Assembly (NCBI RefSeq): GCF_000471625.1
Contig: NZ_AUSW01000016.1
Coordinates: 36,075-100,074 of the forward strand
Direction of reading: 5' to 3'
Length of the DNA stretch: 64,000 nt
DNA from: Psychrobacter aquaticus CMS 56
GTDB lineage: Bacteria > Pseudomonadota > Gammaproteobacteria > Pseudomonadales > Moraxellaceae
The notes beneath the pieces are model-generated. The model did no database searches. It was not told where the DNA came from and saw only the letters and a list, made by a program, of their open reading frames with translations. Shown in pieces: positions 1 to 8,718 of this stretch. A program made the position numbers and the translations under genes. Numbering within the stretch: position 1 is the first letter of the stretch; the number at the start of each line of letters is the position of its first letter.

Positions 1-1419
1 TCCCTCATTGTCACCATTAGTCGCCATACTTTCCCCATTTTTATAAATAGGTGGTGCTGGCAATAAAGGGGTCGAATCTGTTTTCTCAAATTTAACATTA
101 TCAATCGTATTAGAAGTAGCGGATTCGTCTAAACTCAATAGGTGTTGCGACACATCTTCGTTGATATTACTCTGTTCATCATATATAAAATCTGAACTAT
201 TATAATCAGCGAAACTATGGCAAAGCACCGTTTGCAATAAATAATCGGGAACAGTATTAGCTTCATCAACAGTCTGAACCCCATACAGCAATACCGTCAC
301 TGGAGGTTTGCCATGTAGCATGGCATTGGTTAATAAATTGCGAATCAAATGGGTCAACATTGACGACTGACCATCAATGACGATGTGCTCACCAATCAAC
401 GTGGCTTCAGGATAATGTTGCCGCTCTTGGTTCACTAAGTGATATAAGTCTAAGCTTTCAACTTGTTGCAAGGCATGGCCAGCATCTAAACGACTAACCA
501 ATAAAATGCTCTCTACCAGATCATTGAGTCCAGATAAATCACGATTAATCGCTTGCGCGCGTTTATCGAATTTTGCCTTGGTGTCTGCGGGTAGCGCGCC
601 CGTCAGCATATCCATCATCTCGATTTGTAAGCGAATGCGAGTGATGGGGGTGCGCAGTTCATGAGAGGCATGTGCTAATAATAAGTTATTGGCATCGATA
701 AGGTGTTCGATCTTTTGCGCCGCTTGGTTAAATCCGCGTGCCAATGAGGCAATCTCATCATTACCGCGAGCATTAACGCGCACCGTAAAGTCGCCATCAC
801 CCAATTGTGTCATCTGCTGACTCATCTGATTGATACGCCATGTGATGGTACGGGCAATCCACCACAGTACGCCTGCCATAATCATTAGCAGTAGTAGCGT
901 ACCAGTGAATAAATTTAAGGCGGCAGAGAGTACCGGCTTTTTGGGTGGCAAGCGTGACTCGTACAAAAGCGTATAGCCTGTACTGCTATACACTTGGGCT
1001 TGTTTGGTAGGAGGCGTGTCTGTAAATGAAGGGAAAACGCGTGATAGTAGAGAAGGAGGCTCTGGCAGCTCTAGCGGTAAATCGCTATTGTCTGTTTGCA
1101 TCAGCAACCGACCTTCGCTGTCATACAAGCCCATCTTTGCTTGTAATGACTCATCAAAAATATCAAAGCTTTTTTTGACCACAGCTAGCATAAAGCGTGA
1201 CTGTAAACGGTTGTCCTTACTAACGGAGATGTTCAGCTCGTGCAAAAATGGGTCTATTTGTCCCAGAATCTGTGTGGCCAAGACTTCTGAGCGGATACCT
1301 GCATCTTTGTCGTGCACAAGCTGTGTCAATAGCACCATGGCTACGGCAAACAAAATAAGTGCCAGCATCACGCTGGCAAATAGCTTAGCAAATACCGAAC
1401 GGAATCCCAACTGCTGCAT
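1..1419 (-). CDS. Sensor histidine kinase, C-terminus beyond window edge
   Basis: Membrane sensor kinase that would phosphorylate the response regulator encoded just upstream on the same strand (65-nt gap). The reading frame is open to base 1, so 473 residues are visible and the end is missing. It starts with ATG at 1419 and a membrane segment at about residues 8-30. A periplasmic region, a second membrane segment and a HAMP domain follow. The HELRTP phospho-acceptor box has its histidine at residue 253 (bases 661-663). The ATPase N-box NLLTNA lies near residues 361-366. After the N-box come about 90 residues rich in D, S, N and T with no DxGxG box, which is unusual (see findings). The stimulus is unknown. 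Family assignment is confident; a named homologue is not. Confidence 0.9.
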   Translation of the reverse strand, partial: MQQLGFRSVFAKLFASVMLALILFAVAMVLLTQLVHDKDAGIRSEVLATQILGQIDPFLHELNISVSKDNRLQSRFMLAVVKKSFDIFDESLQAKMGLYDSEGRLLMQTDNSDLPLELPEPPSLLSRVFPSFTDTPPTKQAQVYSSTGYTLLYESRLPPKKPVLSAALNLFTGTLLLLMIMAGVLWWIARTITWRINQMSQQMTQLGDGDFTVRVNARGNDEIASLARGFNQAAQKIEHLIDANNLLLAHASHELRTPITRIRLQIEMMDMLTGALPADTKAKFDKRAQAINRDLSGLNDLVESILLVSRLDAGHALQQVESLDLYHLVNQERQHYPEATLIGEHIVIDGQSSMLTHLIRNLLTNAMLHGKPPVTVLLYGVQTVDEANTVPDYLLQTVLCHSFADYNSSDFIYDEQSNINEDVSQHLLSLDESATSNTIDNVKFEKTDSTPLLPAPPIYKNGESMATNGDNEG

Positions 1420-1484
1420 TAAACCATCTCTATTATTAGGCGTTTATATCGATTTTACTGTTATAAGGCAGCCGTTTCCCATGA

Positions 1485-2207
1485 TCAAACTTGATCAGTG
1501 GCAAATTGATAACCAACACCGCGTACGGTAATAATACGTTTTGGCTGGCGCGGATTGTCTTCAATTAAAGCACGCAGACGTGAGATATGCACGTCAATCG
1601 CGCGATCAATGTTGTCTGAGCTGTCATCATTTGGCATGGCTTGCCAAAGCTGCTCGCGATTTAAGACTTTACCAGAATGGGTGGCAAAGTAATGCAATAA
1701 TTGGAATTGATGCGTTGTCAGGCGGACAGGTTCATCATCGATAGTCACTTCATGACTGTCAGGGAATACACTCAAACGACCAAAAGTTAAGCTGTCTGAT
1801 TGGCTGTCTGCTTGATTGGGCTGTTCATGCCTACGAATGACAGCACGAATACGCGCCAGAAGCTCACGTGGCTCAAATGGCTTAGCGATGTAATCATCCG
1901 CACCCATCTCAAGACCTAGTACGCGATCTGTCGTATCACCTTTTGCGGTCAGCATGATAATTGGTACTTTATTGGTCATATTGTTTTTATTGCCACGGAT
2001 TTTTTGACATACTTGCATGCCGTCCATATCAGGTAGCATTAAGTCAAGCACGACCAAATCGATATCCCGCTCTTTGGCGTCCAATAAATCAAGCCCTTCC
2101 TGACCGAGTCCTGCATGATGCACATCATAATAGTTCATTGTCAGGTAGTCGCTGATTAATTCAGCTAAATCGGGATCATCTTCAATTAATAAAATTTGCT
2201 TGCTCAT
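1485..2207 (-). CDS. OmpR/PhoB-family response regulator
   Basis: DNA-binding response regulator of 240 residues, partner of the adjacent sensor kinase. The receiver domain (about 1-120) has the acidic pair ED near residues 9-10, the phospho-Asp in VVLDLMLPDMDG, the conserved threonine in MLTAKG and the lysine in YIAKPF. The C-terminal winged helix (about 140-236) ends with the typical RGVGYQF. The start is supported by AGAGGA six bases upstream of the ATG. The kinase follows after 65 nt, so the pair is probably co-transcribed. The regulated genes cannot be read from sequence, although the lipoprotein gene immediately upstream on the same strand is a natural candidate. I do not recognise a specific named system. 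Confidence 0.95.
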   Translation of the reverse strand: MSKQILLIEDDPDLAELISDYLTMNYYDVHHAGLGQEGLDLLDAKERDIDLVVLDLMLPDMDGMQVCQKIRGNKNNMTNKVPIIMLTAKGDTTDRVLGLEMGADDYIAKPFEPRELLARIRAVIRRHEQPNQADSQSDSLTFGRLSVFPDSHEVTIDDEPVRLTTHQFQLLHYFATHSGKVLNREQLWQAMPNDDSSDNIDRAIDVHISRLRALIEDNPRQPKRIITVRGVGYQFATDQV

Positions 2208-2481
2208 GGTTTATCCTCTAGTTGTTGTTATGGTTTGTCAAAACTTAACGTGCTCTACTGTTTTATATCATGATAAGTACATCAGCTTCTCAAGCATTTA
2301 AACGATCAACGCTCTAAATTTTCTAATAAACTCTTAACCTGTTGTGTTTGGCTAGTGAGACACAGGCGGTTAAATACTCGGTTAATGATATATAATACGG
2401 TCATATTGCCTAATTATGCAGTTACAAAACAAGAGAGCCTTTGTTAATGTTTCTACACAATGTAACTGTCAGCATGAATGG

Positions 2482-3750
2482 CTATGAAACAATGACTTTT
2501 TTGCCTTTAGAATCAACCGGTAAATCAGCTAAGCAAATTAAGCTGTCGTTACTAATACCCGCAATTAAATATTGGTCTGTAATGGGGCTGTACTCAACTA
2601 CCTCAATAGGCCGGCGAATCAAACGCTGATCTTGTCCAATAATCCACACGTTAGCGGTCAAAGGGCTAAGCGGTTTATATGGTGGCTTTTGTAATTCTGT
2701 CAAGTCAACATCATGAAGTGCGCGCTTAGGCACAATTGTACCCACGTCTATTTGACCGTAATCAACGCGTCCTGTGACCTTCATGTCTGGCATCAGTATG
2801 TCACGACTGGTCTTATTTTCGACCACTTCCACATAAACGAAAAGTTTTTTAGGCTGGCTGGTCGCTGTCAGCTTACTGACCTGACCAGTAAATTTGTCTG
2901 ACATTCCTTCAGCAGTAAAGTTAACGGTCTGACCAACCGAGAGCTGCGGTTTTGCTTGAATAGGTAGGGTGGCGATAAAATGTAATTGCGTCTCATCCCT
3001 CAGTTGTAATAGTGGTGTGCGCGCCGTTAGTGTTTGGTCTGTTTTGATATATAAGTCTTCTACGCGCCCCGAAAAGCTGGCACGGACAGTGACTAAAGTA
3101 TACGGTGATGTCGAATTCGTTGCACTGTCAGTGGTATTTACCGTATTTGCACTAGAATTGTCATTTATATTATTTGTGGCAGACTCTGCTTTTAATGGCT
3201 CTTTCTTATCAGATGAGATGCTTTTTGTGGTTGCCGTATTGTTTATGGTCGCCGTACTGTCTTCAGTTGTAGGCTGAGCAGATTCGAGATTGAGCGTGGT
3301 GTTTTTTTCTTGTTTATCTTCTGACTGGGTATCATTTGCATCGCTAGCCAATGTATTCTCTCGATCGGACTGTTCGGTTGGCGAAGGGGTAATGGCTGTG
3401 GTAGCCAAACGTCGCACAATCATTAAAGGCATACCTTCTTCTACCCATTGACCCTTAGTGACCAGTACTTTTTCGACAACGAGTGGATGTGCTGCAATAA
3501 GCTTGGTCTGTTTGATGGGTTCGATACGGCCTTGCAACCCCAAACTTGGCTGATAACGCGAAGGTTTTATGCTTAATATATGATCGGGTGTCATGGTAAC
3601 GCTATCAGCAGTAATGACAACAGGAGCGTCTACGGTTTCACTGTTTTCGGACGTGACTGGTTCATCAGTCGGCGATGATGGCTGACAGGCAGCAAGCGAT
3701 AAAGCACTGAGCAAATAGATGCTGTTTTTTAAAAATTTAGAAGCTGTCAT
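2482..3750 (-). CDS. Membrane-fusion (HlyD/RND adaptor-type) lipoprotein
   Basis: Periplasmic adaptor-like lipoprotein of about 422 residues. The start at 3750 is preferred over an ATG at 3771 because GGTGA sits five bases upstream and it gives a normal lipoprotein signal ending LSLAAC. The first lipoyl half-motif (VEKVLVTKGQWVEEG) is at about residues 92-107. The second (ASFSGRVEDLYIKTDQTL) begins near 224, followed by a beta-barrel region and a membrane-proximal domain. Between the halves, where family members carry an alpha-helical hairpin, there are about 100 residues rich in S, T, N, D and E. No inner-membrane pump or TolC partner is adjacent. It lies upstream of the response regulator on the same strand, with a 274-bp gap. 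Confidence 0.8.
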   Translation of the reverse strand: MTASKFLKNSIYLLSALSLAACQPSSPTDEPVTSENSETVDAPVVITADSVTMTPDHILSIKPSRYQPSLGLQGRIEPIKQTKLIAAHPLVVEKVLVTKGQWVEEGMPLMIVRRLATTAITPSPTEQSDRENTLASDANDTQSEDKQEKNTTLNLESAQPTTEDSTATINNTATTKSISSDKKEPLKAESATNNINDNSSANTVNTTDSATNSTSPYTLVTVRASFSGRVEDLYIKTDQTLTARTPLLQLRDETQLHFIATLPIQAKPQLSVGQTVNFTAEGMSDKFTGQVSKLTATSQPKKLFVYVEVVENKTSRDILMPDMKVTGRVDYGQIDVGTIVPKRALHDVDLTELQKPPYKPLSPLTANVWIIGQDQRLIRRPIEVVEYSPITDQYLIAGISNDSLICLADLPVDSKGKKVIVS

Positions 3751-4440
3751 AGCAGTCACCAGAATAATCATGGTTTTATTATATAGTGAATTGCAATGAG
3801 GTGAAACAATTGCCCAATGTGGATGACACTTAGAGAAATAAGGCTATTAATCCATACAGACAGTCAAACTATAGCGTCTAATAAGGTAAATCGGTCGAGA
3901 ATATTACTGATCAGTGCGAACATTGATTCACTAATGACTGGAAAAAGGTCGATAACTGTGATAAAACAAACATAACGAAATAGACTGATACATTTTTATT
4001 ACAAAACAAAATTATCCAGCAATGTGATTATCGCTTCTATATAATACAAAAACATCATAAAGCTGAGGGTTTTTCTGATTTGGGCTTTTTATTTCCAACA
4101 ATAGTTATCAAGCTGTTATGAGACGCTTTAAATGACGCCTGAACCAAATACGGTTTTAATGCACGAGTATAAAAGCGAAATAATTCATTCAAAAAAGATA
4201 AAAAACACGCTCAATTTAGTAAGCTTATTAATAAGAAAGTGCGTATAGTAACCCATGTTGACGCTGTGTTTGAGAGGCAGATACTGATAGATGAAAGTTT
4301 CACTGTCATAAAAATAGCAATGCAAATTTAGCCGTTCTTATCAATCCCATCATAAATGGTAGGATAATTTGAGATAACAGTTAATCATTTGTATCAATAA
4401 AGAGCGTTACGCATAAATAGTCGTTTATAGGACAATGATA
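3751..4440. other. Long divergent intergenic region
   Basis: About 690 bp of AT-rich spacer between the adaptor gene (minus) and pilG (plus). It must hold promoters for both directions. A TATAAT at 4040-4045 is a possible -10 element but lacks a convincing -35. I see no ORF with a ribosome binding site, no tRNA and no terminator. Confidence 0.5.
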
Positions 4441-4818
4441 ATGGAAAATAATTTTGATGGCTTAAAAGTGATGGTAATTGATGACTCAAAAACCATTCGC
4501 CGTACCGCAGAAACCTTGTTACAAAAAGCTGGTTGTGAAGTAGTGACCGCGATTGACGGTTTTGATGCTTTAGCAAAAATTGTTGATAACAACCCAGATA
4601 TTATCTTTGTAGACATTATGATGCCGCGTTTAGATGGTTATCAGACTTGTGCGTTGATAAAAAATAATCCTGATTATGCCAATAAGCCTGTGATTATGTT
4701 GTCGTCTAAAGATGGCTTATTTGATAAAGCAAGAGGTCGTATCGTTGGATCTGATGAGTACTTGACGAAGCCATTTAGTAAAGATGAATTGTTTGAGGCA
4801 ATCAATCAGTATCGCTAG
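4441..4818 (+). CDS. pilG: Twitching motility response regulator PilG
   Basis: Single-domain CheY-like receiver (125 residues), first gene of the Pil-Chp chemosensory cluster. In the known system it receives phosphate from ChpA and promotes type IV pilus extension. It shows VMVIDDSKTIRRTAE, the phospho-Asp in IIFVDIMMPRLDG, the switch region MLSSKDGLFDK and the lysine in YLTKPFSK, closely resembling Pseudomonas PilG as I remember it. The ATG at 4441 is preferred over the one six bases earlier because the AGG at 4429-4431 then has a normal nine-base spacing. A 280-bp gap separates it from pilH, longer than other gaps in the cluster. Confidence 0.95.
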   Translation: MENNFDGLKVMVIDDSKTIRRTAETLLQKAGCEVVTAIDGFDALAKIVDNNPDIIFVDIMMPRLDGYQTCALIKNNPDYANKPVIMLSSKDGLFDKARGRIVGSDEYLTKPFSKDELFEAINQYR

Positions 4819-5098
4819 TATGAATGGATAGGTATATCTATAAATATACAGCTAAAGCTGAATTCAGCCTTACAGATTGGCATGATTGATGCACATATAT
4901 TTATGTATATGTATAGGTTGGCTTTACAGTGAATATATTTAGTACTGGTTATCATAACTGATAATGGCGCAATATTTAATCACAACTGTGAGAAAAGTCA
5001 TTTTGCCATTTATTTTGGCAGGTTATTTTTAATCAGTTTGTCTCAATAATATATTAATATATCCTTAATGATATCTTCGAAAAAGAAAGGAAATTACT

Positions 5099-5461
5099 AT
5101 GACTACCGTCTTAGTCATTGACGACTCACCATCTGAAATGGCGAAATTTCGTGACCTGCTTGCTAAAAATAATTTTAAAGTATTAGAGGCGACAAATGGT
5201 GAGCAAGGCTGTCAAATGGCAATGGATCATCTGCCAGATGTTATCTTGATGGATGTGGTCATGCCTGAGATGAATGGCTTTCAGGCTACTCGAAAAATCA
5301 CTCGTGGTAAAACCACTGCTCATATTCCTGTGATTATGATTAGTACTAAAAATCAGGAAACAGACAGAGTCTGGGGTAAGCGTCAAGGTGCTAAAGAGTA
5401 TATGGCCAAGCCAGTTGATGAAAGTGGATTGGTCAATATCATTCGCAAAGTAATGGAGTAG
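5099..5461 (+). CDS. pilH: Twitching motility response regulator PilH
   Basis: Second CheY-like receiver of the cluster (120 residues). In the Pil-Chp model PilH counteracts PilG, acting on retraction or as a phosphate sink. It has VLVIDDSPSEMAKF, the phospho-Asp in VILMDVVMPEMNG, and the PilH-typical stretch TKNQETDRVWGKRQGAKEY with the lysine in MAKPVDE. AAAGGAAA lies just upstream of the ATG. The stop is three bases before the pilI start codon, so pilH and pilI are probably translationally coupled. Confidence 0.95.
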   Translation: MTTVLVIDDSPSEMAKFRDLLAKNNFKVLEATNGEQGCQMAMDHLPDVILMDVVMPEMNGFQATRKITRGKTTAHIPVIMISTKNQETDRVWGKRQGAKEYMAKPVDESGLVNIIRKVME

Positions 5462-5464
5462 ATT

Positions 5465-5995
5465 GTGGCATCCAGAGGATTTATTGAGCTTCTGCGTTTA
5501 GCAGATTTGGCCCGCGCGCGCAAGAGTGGTCGCCGCGGTGGGCAAGAGTATGACTGGCAAGGTGTGGTATTTGAGATTGGTGGACAGCGATTGGTTGCTC
5601 CGATGGGTCAGATATCAGAAGTATTGGCCATGCCAGAGTATACGAGCTTGCCTTTAGTAAAGCCTTGGATGCTGGGCATGGCTAATATACGCGGACGTCT
5701 GTTGCCAATAACAGATTTGTCTCAGTTTTTACAGGTTCCTAGTCGCTTGACGCAAATGAGTCAACGCAAAGTCATTGTTATCGACCATGATAATTTCTTT
5801 TCAGGACTGGTAGTCGATCAAGTTATTGGTATTGAGCAATTTACTCGTGACCAATACCGTGCAGAAGCAATCGAGCCCGGTTCGCCGTTTGCGCCTTATA
5901 ATCATGGCAAATTTTTGAAAAATGAACAGGATTGGTACGTTTTTATGCCAAGCTTGCTCGCCCAAGATTCACAGTATGCTAATGCTGCTATATAG
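5465..5995 (+). CDS. pilI: CheW-like adaptor PilI
   Basis: CheW-domain coupling protein (176 residues) that would link the chemoreceptor PilJ to the kinase ChpA. It starts with GTG three bases after the pilH stop. The CheW fold covers about residues 28-165, with LVAPMGQISEVLAMPEYTSLP and the signature NIRGRLLPITDLSQFL typical of receptor- and kinase-binding adaptors. The N-terminus (RGFIELLRLADLARA) is basic and helical, as in PilI relatives. Its position between pilH and pilJ is the standard order. Confidence 0.93.
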   Translation: MASRGFIELLRLADLARARKSGRRGGQEYDWQGVVFEIGGQRLVAPMGQISEVLAMPEYTSLPLVKPWMLGMANIRGRLLPITDLSQFLQVPSRLTQMSQRKVIVIDHDNFFSGLVVDQVIGIEQFTRDQYRAEAIEPGSPFAPYNHGKFLKNEQDWYVFMPSLLAQDSQYANAAI

Positions 5996-6173
5996 CTGTC
6001 GATAATAAGATATTTGGTTGTTAGAACGATAATGAAATAATGGCGAATGACATGATACAGTTGGATATCAGCATTCATACAGGCTTTGTTAATCACTGTT
6101 GTTTTTATAACAGTACGATTGTCAAAGTCAGTCACGATAAGACTTTGACGATTGTTTGAAAGGAATACGTACG

Positions 6174-7589
6174 ATGAGTGATGCTATAAAAAAACCTGTG
6201 ACTGGTACGACTAAGACAATGGCTGATAGTGATAATTCCAATAACTTATGGAAATTGTTATTGGGGTTTTTTGTTTTATTAAGTGGAGCTTGTCTGATTT
6301 GGCTGGTCAATTCGTTATCGTCAGTGAGTCAGCATTTAGCTGATTTTAATCAAGCTGTTGTTTTGCCAGTAATAATATTTGTAATCGGGGCATTAGGCAT
6401 TCTGTTTGCTTTATACCAATTGCTTAAGCAGCATGGTGGGTCAGAACGGGTACTTATTGAAAAAGAAACACTGCGTCGCCGTCAAGAATCAGAGGCAGAG
6501 TCTGAGCGCGCGCGTCAAATTCAAGAAGAAAACGAACGAAACCAGATAGCCATTCTACGTTTACTTGATGAATTGGGTGATTTGGCAGAAGGGGATTTGA
6601 CGGTTAATGCGACCGTATCAGAGGACTTTACTGGCGCGATTGCTGACTCAGTGAACTTTGCGATTGACCAATTACGTCAGTTAGTATTGGTTATTAACAA
6701 TACAGCAGATCGTGTTTCGCAATCTTCAGAGCAAACACAGATGAATGCGGTTGAGCTTGCTGAAGCATCTGAACATCAAGCACAAGAAATTGCGGGTGTG
6801 TCAGCGGCTATTAATGAAATGACCGTGTCTATTGACCAAGTATCAAACAACGCATCAGAATCTGCGACAGTTGCCCAGCGTTCAGTTGCCATCGCTCATA
6901 ATGGGGCAGCGGTTGTACAACGTTCTATTGAAGGTATGAACGTTATTCGAGATCAGATTCAAGAAACCTCAAAACGTATCAAACGTCTAGGTGAGTCGTC
7001 GCAAGAAATTGGTGATATCGTTGGTTTGATTAATGATATTGCGGATCAGACCAACGTTTTGGCATTGAATGCTGCGATTCAGGCATCGATGGCTGGGGAA
7101 GCTGGTCGAGGCTTTGCGGTGGTTGCTGATGAGGTTCAACGTCTTGCTGAGCGCTCAGCAAACGCCACCAAACAGATCGAAACATTGGTGAAAACCATTC
7201 AGGCAGATACCAACGAAGCGGTTATGTCGATGGAGTCAACGACCTCCGAAGTTGTCCGCGGCGCTCGTTTGGCAAAGGATGCAGGTGAAGCACTAGAAGA
7301 AGTGCAGAGCGTTTCTAACACGTTGGCGGACTTGATTCAAAACATCTCCAATGCTGCATTGCAGCAGGCTGAATCTGCTGGACACATCTCTCACACTATG
7401 AATATTATTCAAGACATTACCTCACAAACCTCATCTGGTACGATGGCAACCGCGCGCTCTATTGGTGAGCTGAGCGAAATGGCAGCAGCACTACAAGAGT
7501 CAGTGACGGGCTTTAAAGTAACAAATGATGATGTATTGTTAGATAATGACATGCTGAACACAGAAAAAACCTTGTCAAAAAGTGCTTGA
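6174..7589 (+). CDS. pilJ: Methyl-accepting chemoreceptor PilJ, short form
   Basis: Chemoreceptor of the Pil-Chp system (471 residues). The ATG at 6174 follows AAAGGA; an upstream in-frame ATG at 6156 is less likely. Membrane segments lie at about residues 26-46 and 62-82, separated by only about 15 residues. A HAMP-like helix and coiled coil follow, then the signalling hairpin around [20 protein letters not shown] with [11 protein letters not shown], typical of methyl-accepting proteins. Pseudomonas PilJ is about 680 residues and has a large periplasmic sensing region; here that region is essentially absent. Identification rests on the signalling domain and on position between pilI and the cheR-type gene. 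Confidence 0.9.
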   Translation: MSDAIKKPVTGTTKTMADSDNSNNLWKLLLGFFVLLSGACLIWLVNSLSSVSQHLADFNQAVVLPVIIFVIGALGILFALYQLLKQHGGSERVLIEKETLRRRQESEAESERARQIQEENERNQIAILRLLDELGDLAEGDLTVNATVSEDFTGAIADSVNFAIDQLRQLVLVINNTADRVSQSSEQTQMNAVELAEASEHQAQEIAGVSAAINEMTVSIDQVSNNASESATVAQRSVAIAHNGAAVVQRSIEGMNVIRDQIQETSKRIKRLGESSQEIGDIVGLINDIADQTNVLALNAAIQASMAGEAGRGFAVVADEVQRLAERSANATKQIETLVKTIQADTNEAVMSMESTTSEVVRGARLAKDAGEALEEVQSVSNTLADLIQNISNAALQQAESAGHISHTMNIIQDITSQTSSGTMATARSIGELSEMAAALQESVTGFKVTNDDVLLDNDMLNTEKTLSKSA

Positions 7590-7657
7590 TAATAAATTTT
7601 GATTTTAAATCATTACTAGGTGATTGGTCATCTTCCATACTGGTGTGTTAACCAAAA

Positions 7658-7686
7658 TGCGGCATGAGTGGTGATGACGTGCCGCA
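7658..7686. repeat. Inverted repeat between pilJ and pilK
   Basis: A perfect 7-bp inverted repeat, TGCGGCA / TGCCGCA (7658-7664 and 7680-7686), lies in the 115-bp gap between pilJ and the cheR-type gene. No T-run follows, so it is not a classic terminator. It could moderate read-through or mRNA stability within the operon. Confidence 0.4.
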
Positions 7687-7704
7687 ATAATCATAGCAGG
7701 TGAC

Positions 7705-8688
7705 GTGAATAATCTTATTCAACCAAACAGCGAACATATTCAGACAACCAAGCCTGCATCAGTCAAAACTTTGATGCGGTCGGGCGATTTTGATGTGCAG
7801 CAATGGCAACGGTATATAGAGCAAGAGATTGGTTTTGTTCTACCAGATATCCAACTGCAATGGTTGATAAATGCAATTGACCATACGGCATTATCGTATG
7901 GACTGACCGCTCAAAAATTGTGGTATCAATTACCAAACAATGATGAGATTCGTCAGAAATTGTTAGATAAAGTATTGATTCATGAAAGTCGTTTCTTTCG
8001 TCACATACCTTCTATAGATTTTGCCACACAGTGTGCGTTACAGCATCAGCAACCAACTGCTATTGCCGATACTGATAGTAATAATGACAGTATTAATGAA
8101 CATGGTGCTGATGAATTGTTTCGCATTTGGAGCGTTGGTTGTGCTAGAGGACAGGAAACGTGGTCGCTGGCGATGAGCTTGGCAGCGGAGCAATTGACAA
8201 ACTATGCGATATTGGGTACTGATGTCAGCCAACAGGCGGTTTTAAAAGCGCGGTTAGGGCAGTATGAGCAGCGCCAGCAGTCCTTAATTCCCCAACACTG
8301 TCAACAATTTGTTCAGCCATTGCAAAATGCGAATGCGATAAACGAATCAGATACTCTTGACTCGTCTTCTTTTAAAGAGACGCGAGCAAGCACTCAGATG
8401 CACTGGCAAGTTGCGCCTATCTTGCAGCAGTATGTTCGTTTCGCTTTACATAATATTTTTGAGCAAGAACCACCCACCACGCATCTTCAGCATGTGATTA
8501 TTTGTCAAAATATGCTGCTATATTTCCGTAAGTTTGATCAGCGTGATATTTTGGCTCGCCTATCAAAGCAGTGTGCGTTAGGTGGGTATATTATATTGGC
8601 TCCAGGTGAGGCGTTGTTTTGGCGTCCTTCGAATATGCGCCGTATTGCGCACCCACAGGTCAATGTGTGGCAAAAAATCAATGCCTAA
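7705..8688 (+). CDS. pilK: CheR-type chemoreceptor methyltransferase (PilK)
   Basis: Protein-glutamate methyltransferase (327 residues) expected to methylate PilJ using S-adenosylmethionine. The N-terminal helical CheR domain covers about residues 25-90 and includes LIHESRFFRHIPSID. The SAM-binding motif appears as IWSVGCARGQETWSLAM (usual form GCSTGEEPYS). The downstream CheR elements ILGTDVSQQAVLKAR and IICQNMLLYFRKFDQRDI are conserved. A hydrophilic insert with N and D runs precedes the SAM motif. The start is GTG at 7705, with AGG four bases upstream; this is somewhat weak, so the exact start is uncertain. Confidence 0.9.
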   Translation: MNNLIQPNSEHIQTTKPASVKTLMRSGDFDVQQWQRYIEQEIGFVLPDIQLQWLINAIDHTALSYGLTAQKLWYQLPNNDEIRQKLLDKVLIHESRFFRHIPSIDFATQCALQHQQPTAIADTDSNNDSINEHGADELFRIWSVGCARGQETWSLAMSLAAEQLTNYAILGTDVSQQAVLKARLGQYEQRQQSLIPQHCQQFVQPLQNANAINESDTLDSSSFKETRASTQMHWQVAPILQQYVRFALHNIFEQEPPTTHLQHVIICQNMLLYFRKFDQRDILARLSKQCALGGYIILAPGEALFWRPSNMRRIAHPQVNVWQKINA

Positions 8689-8718
8689 ATTAGTGCCTAG
8701 ACGAGTTAGGATAACCCT

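Noticed and set aside
3781..3875. TATAGTG to AACTATAG sequence upstream of the adaptor gene as a further hairpin-repeat copy
   Set aside because: The ends look similar, but the core loop and inner stem of the family are absent, so it is probably chance.
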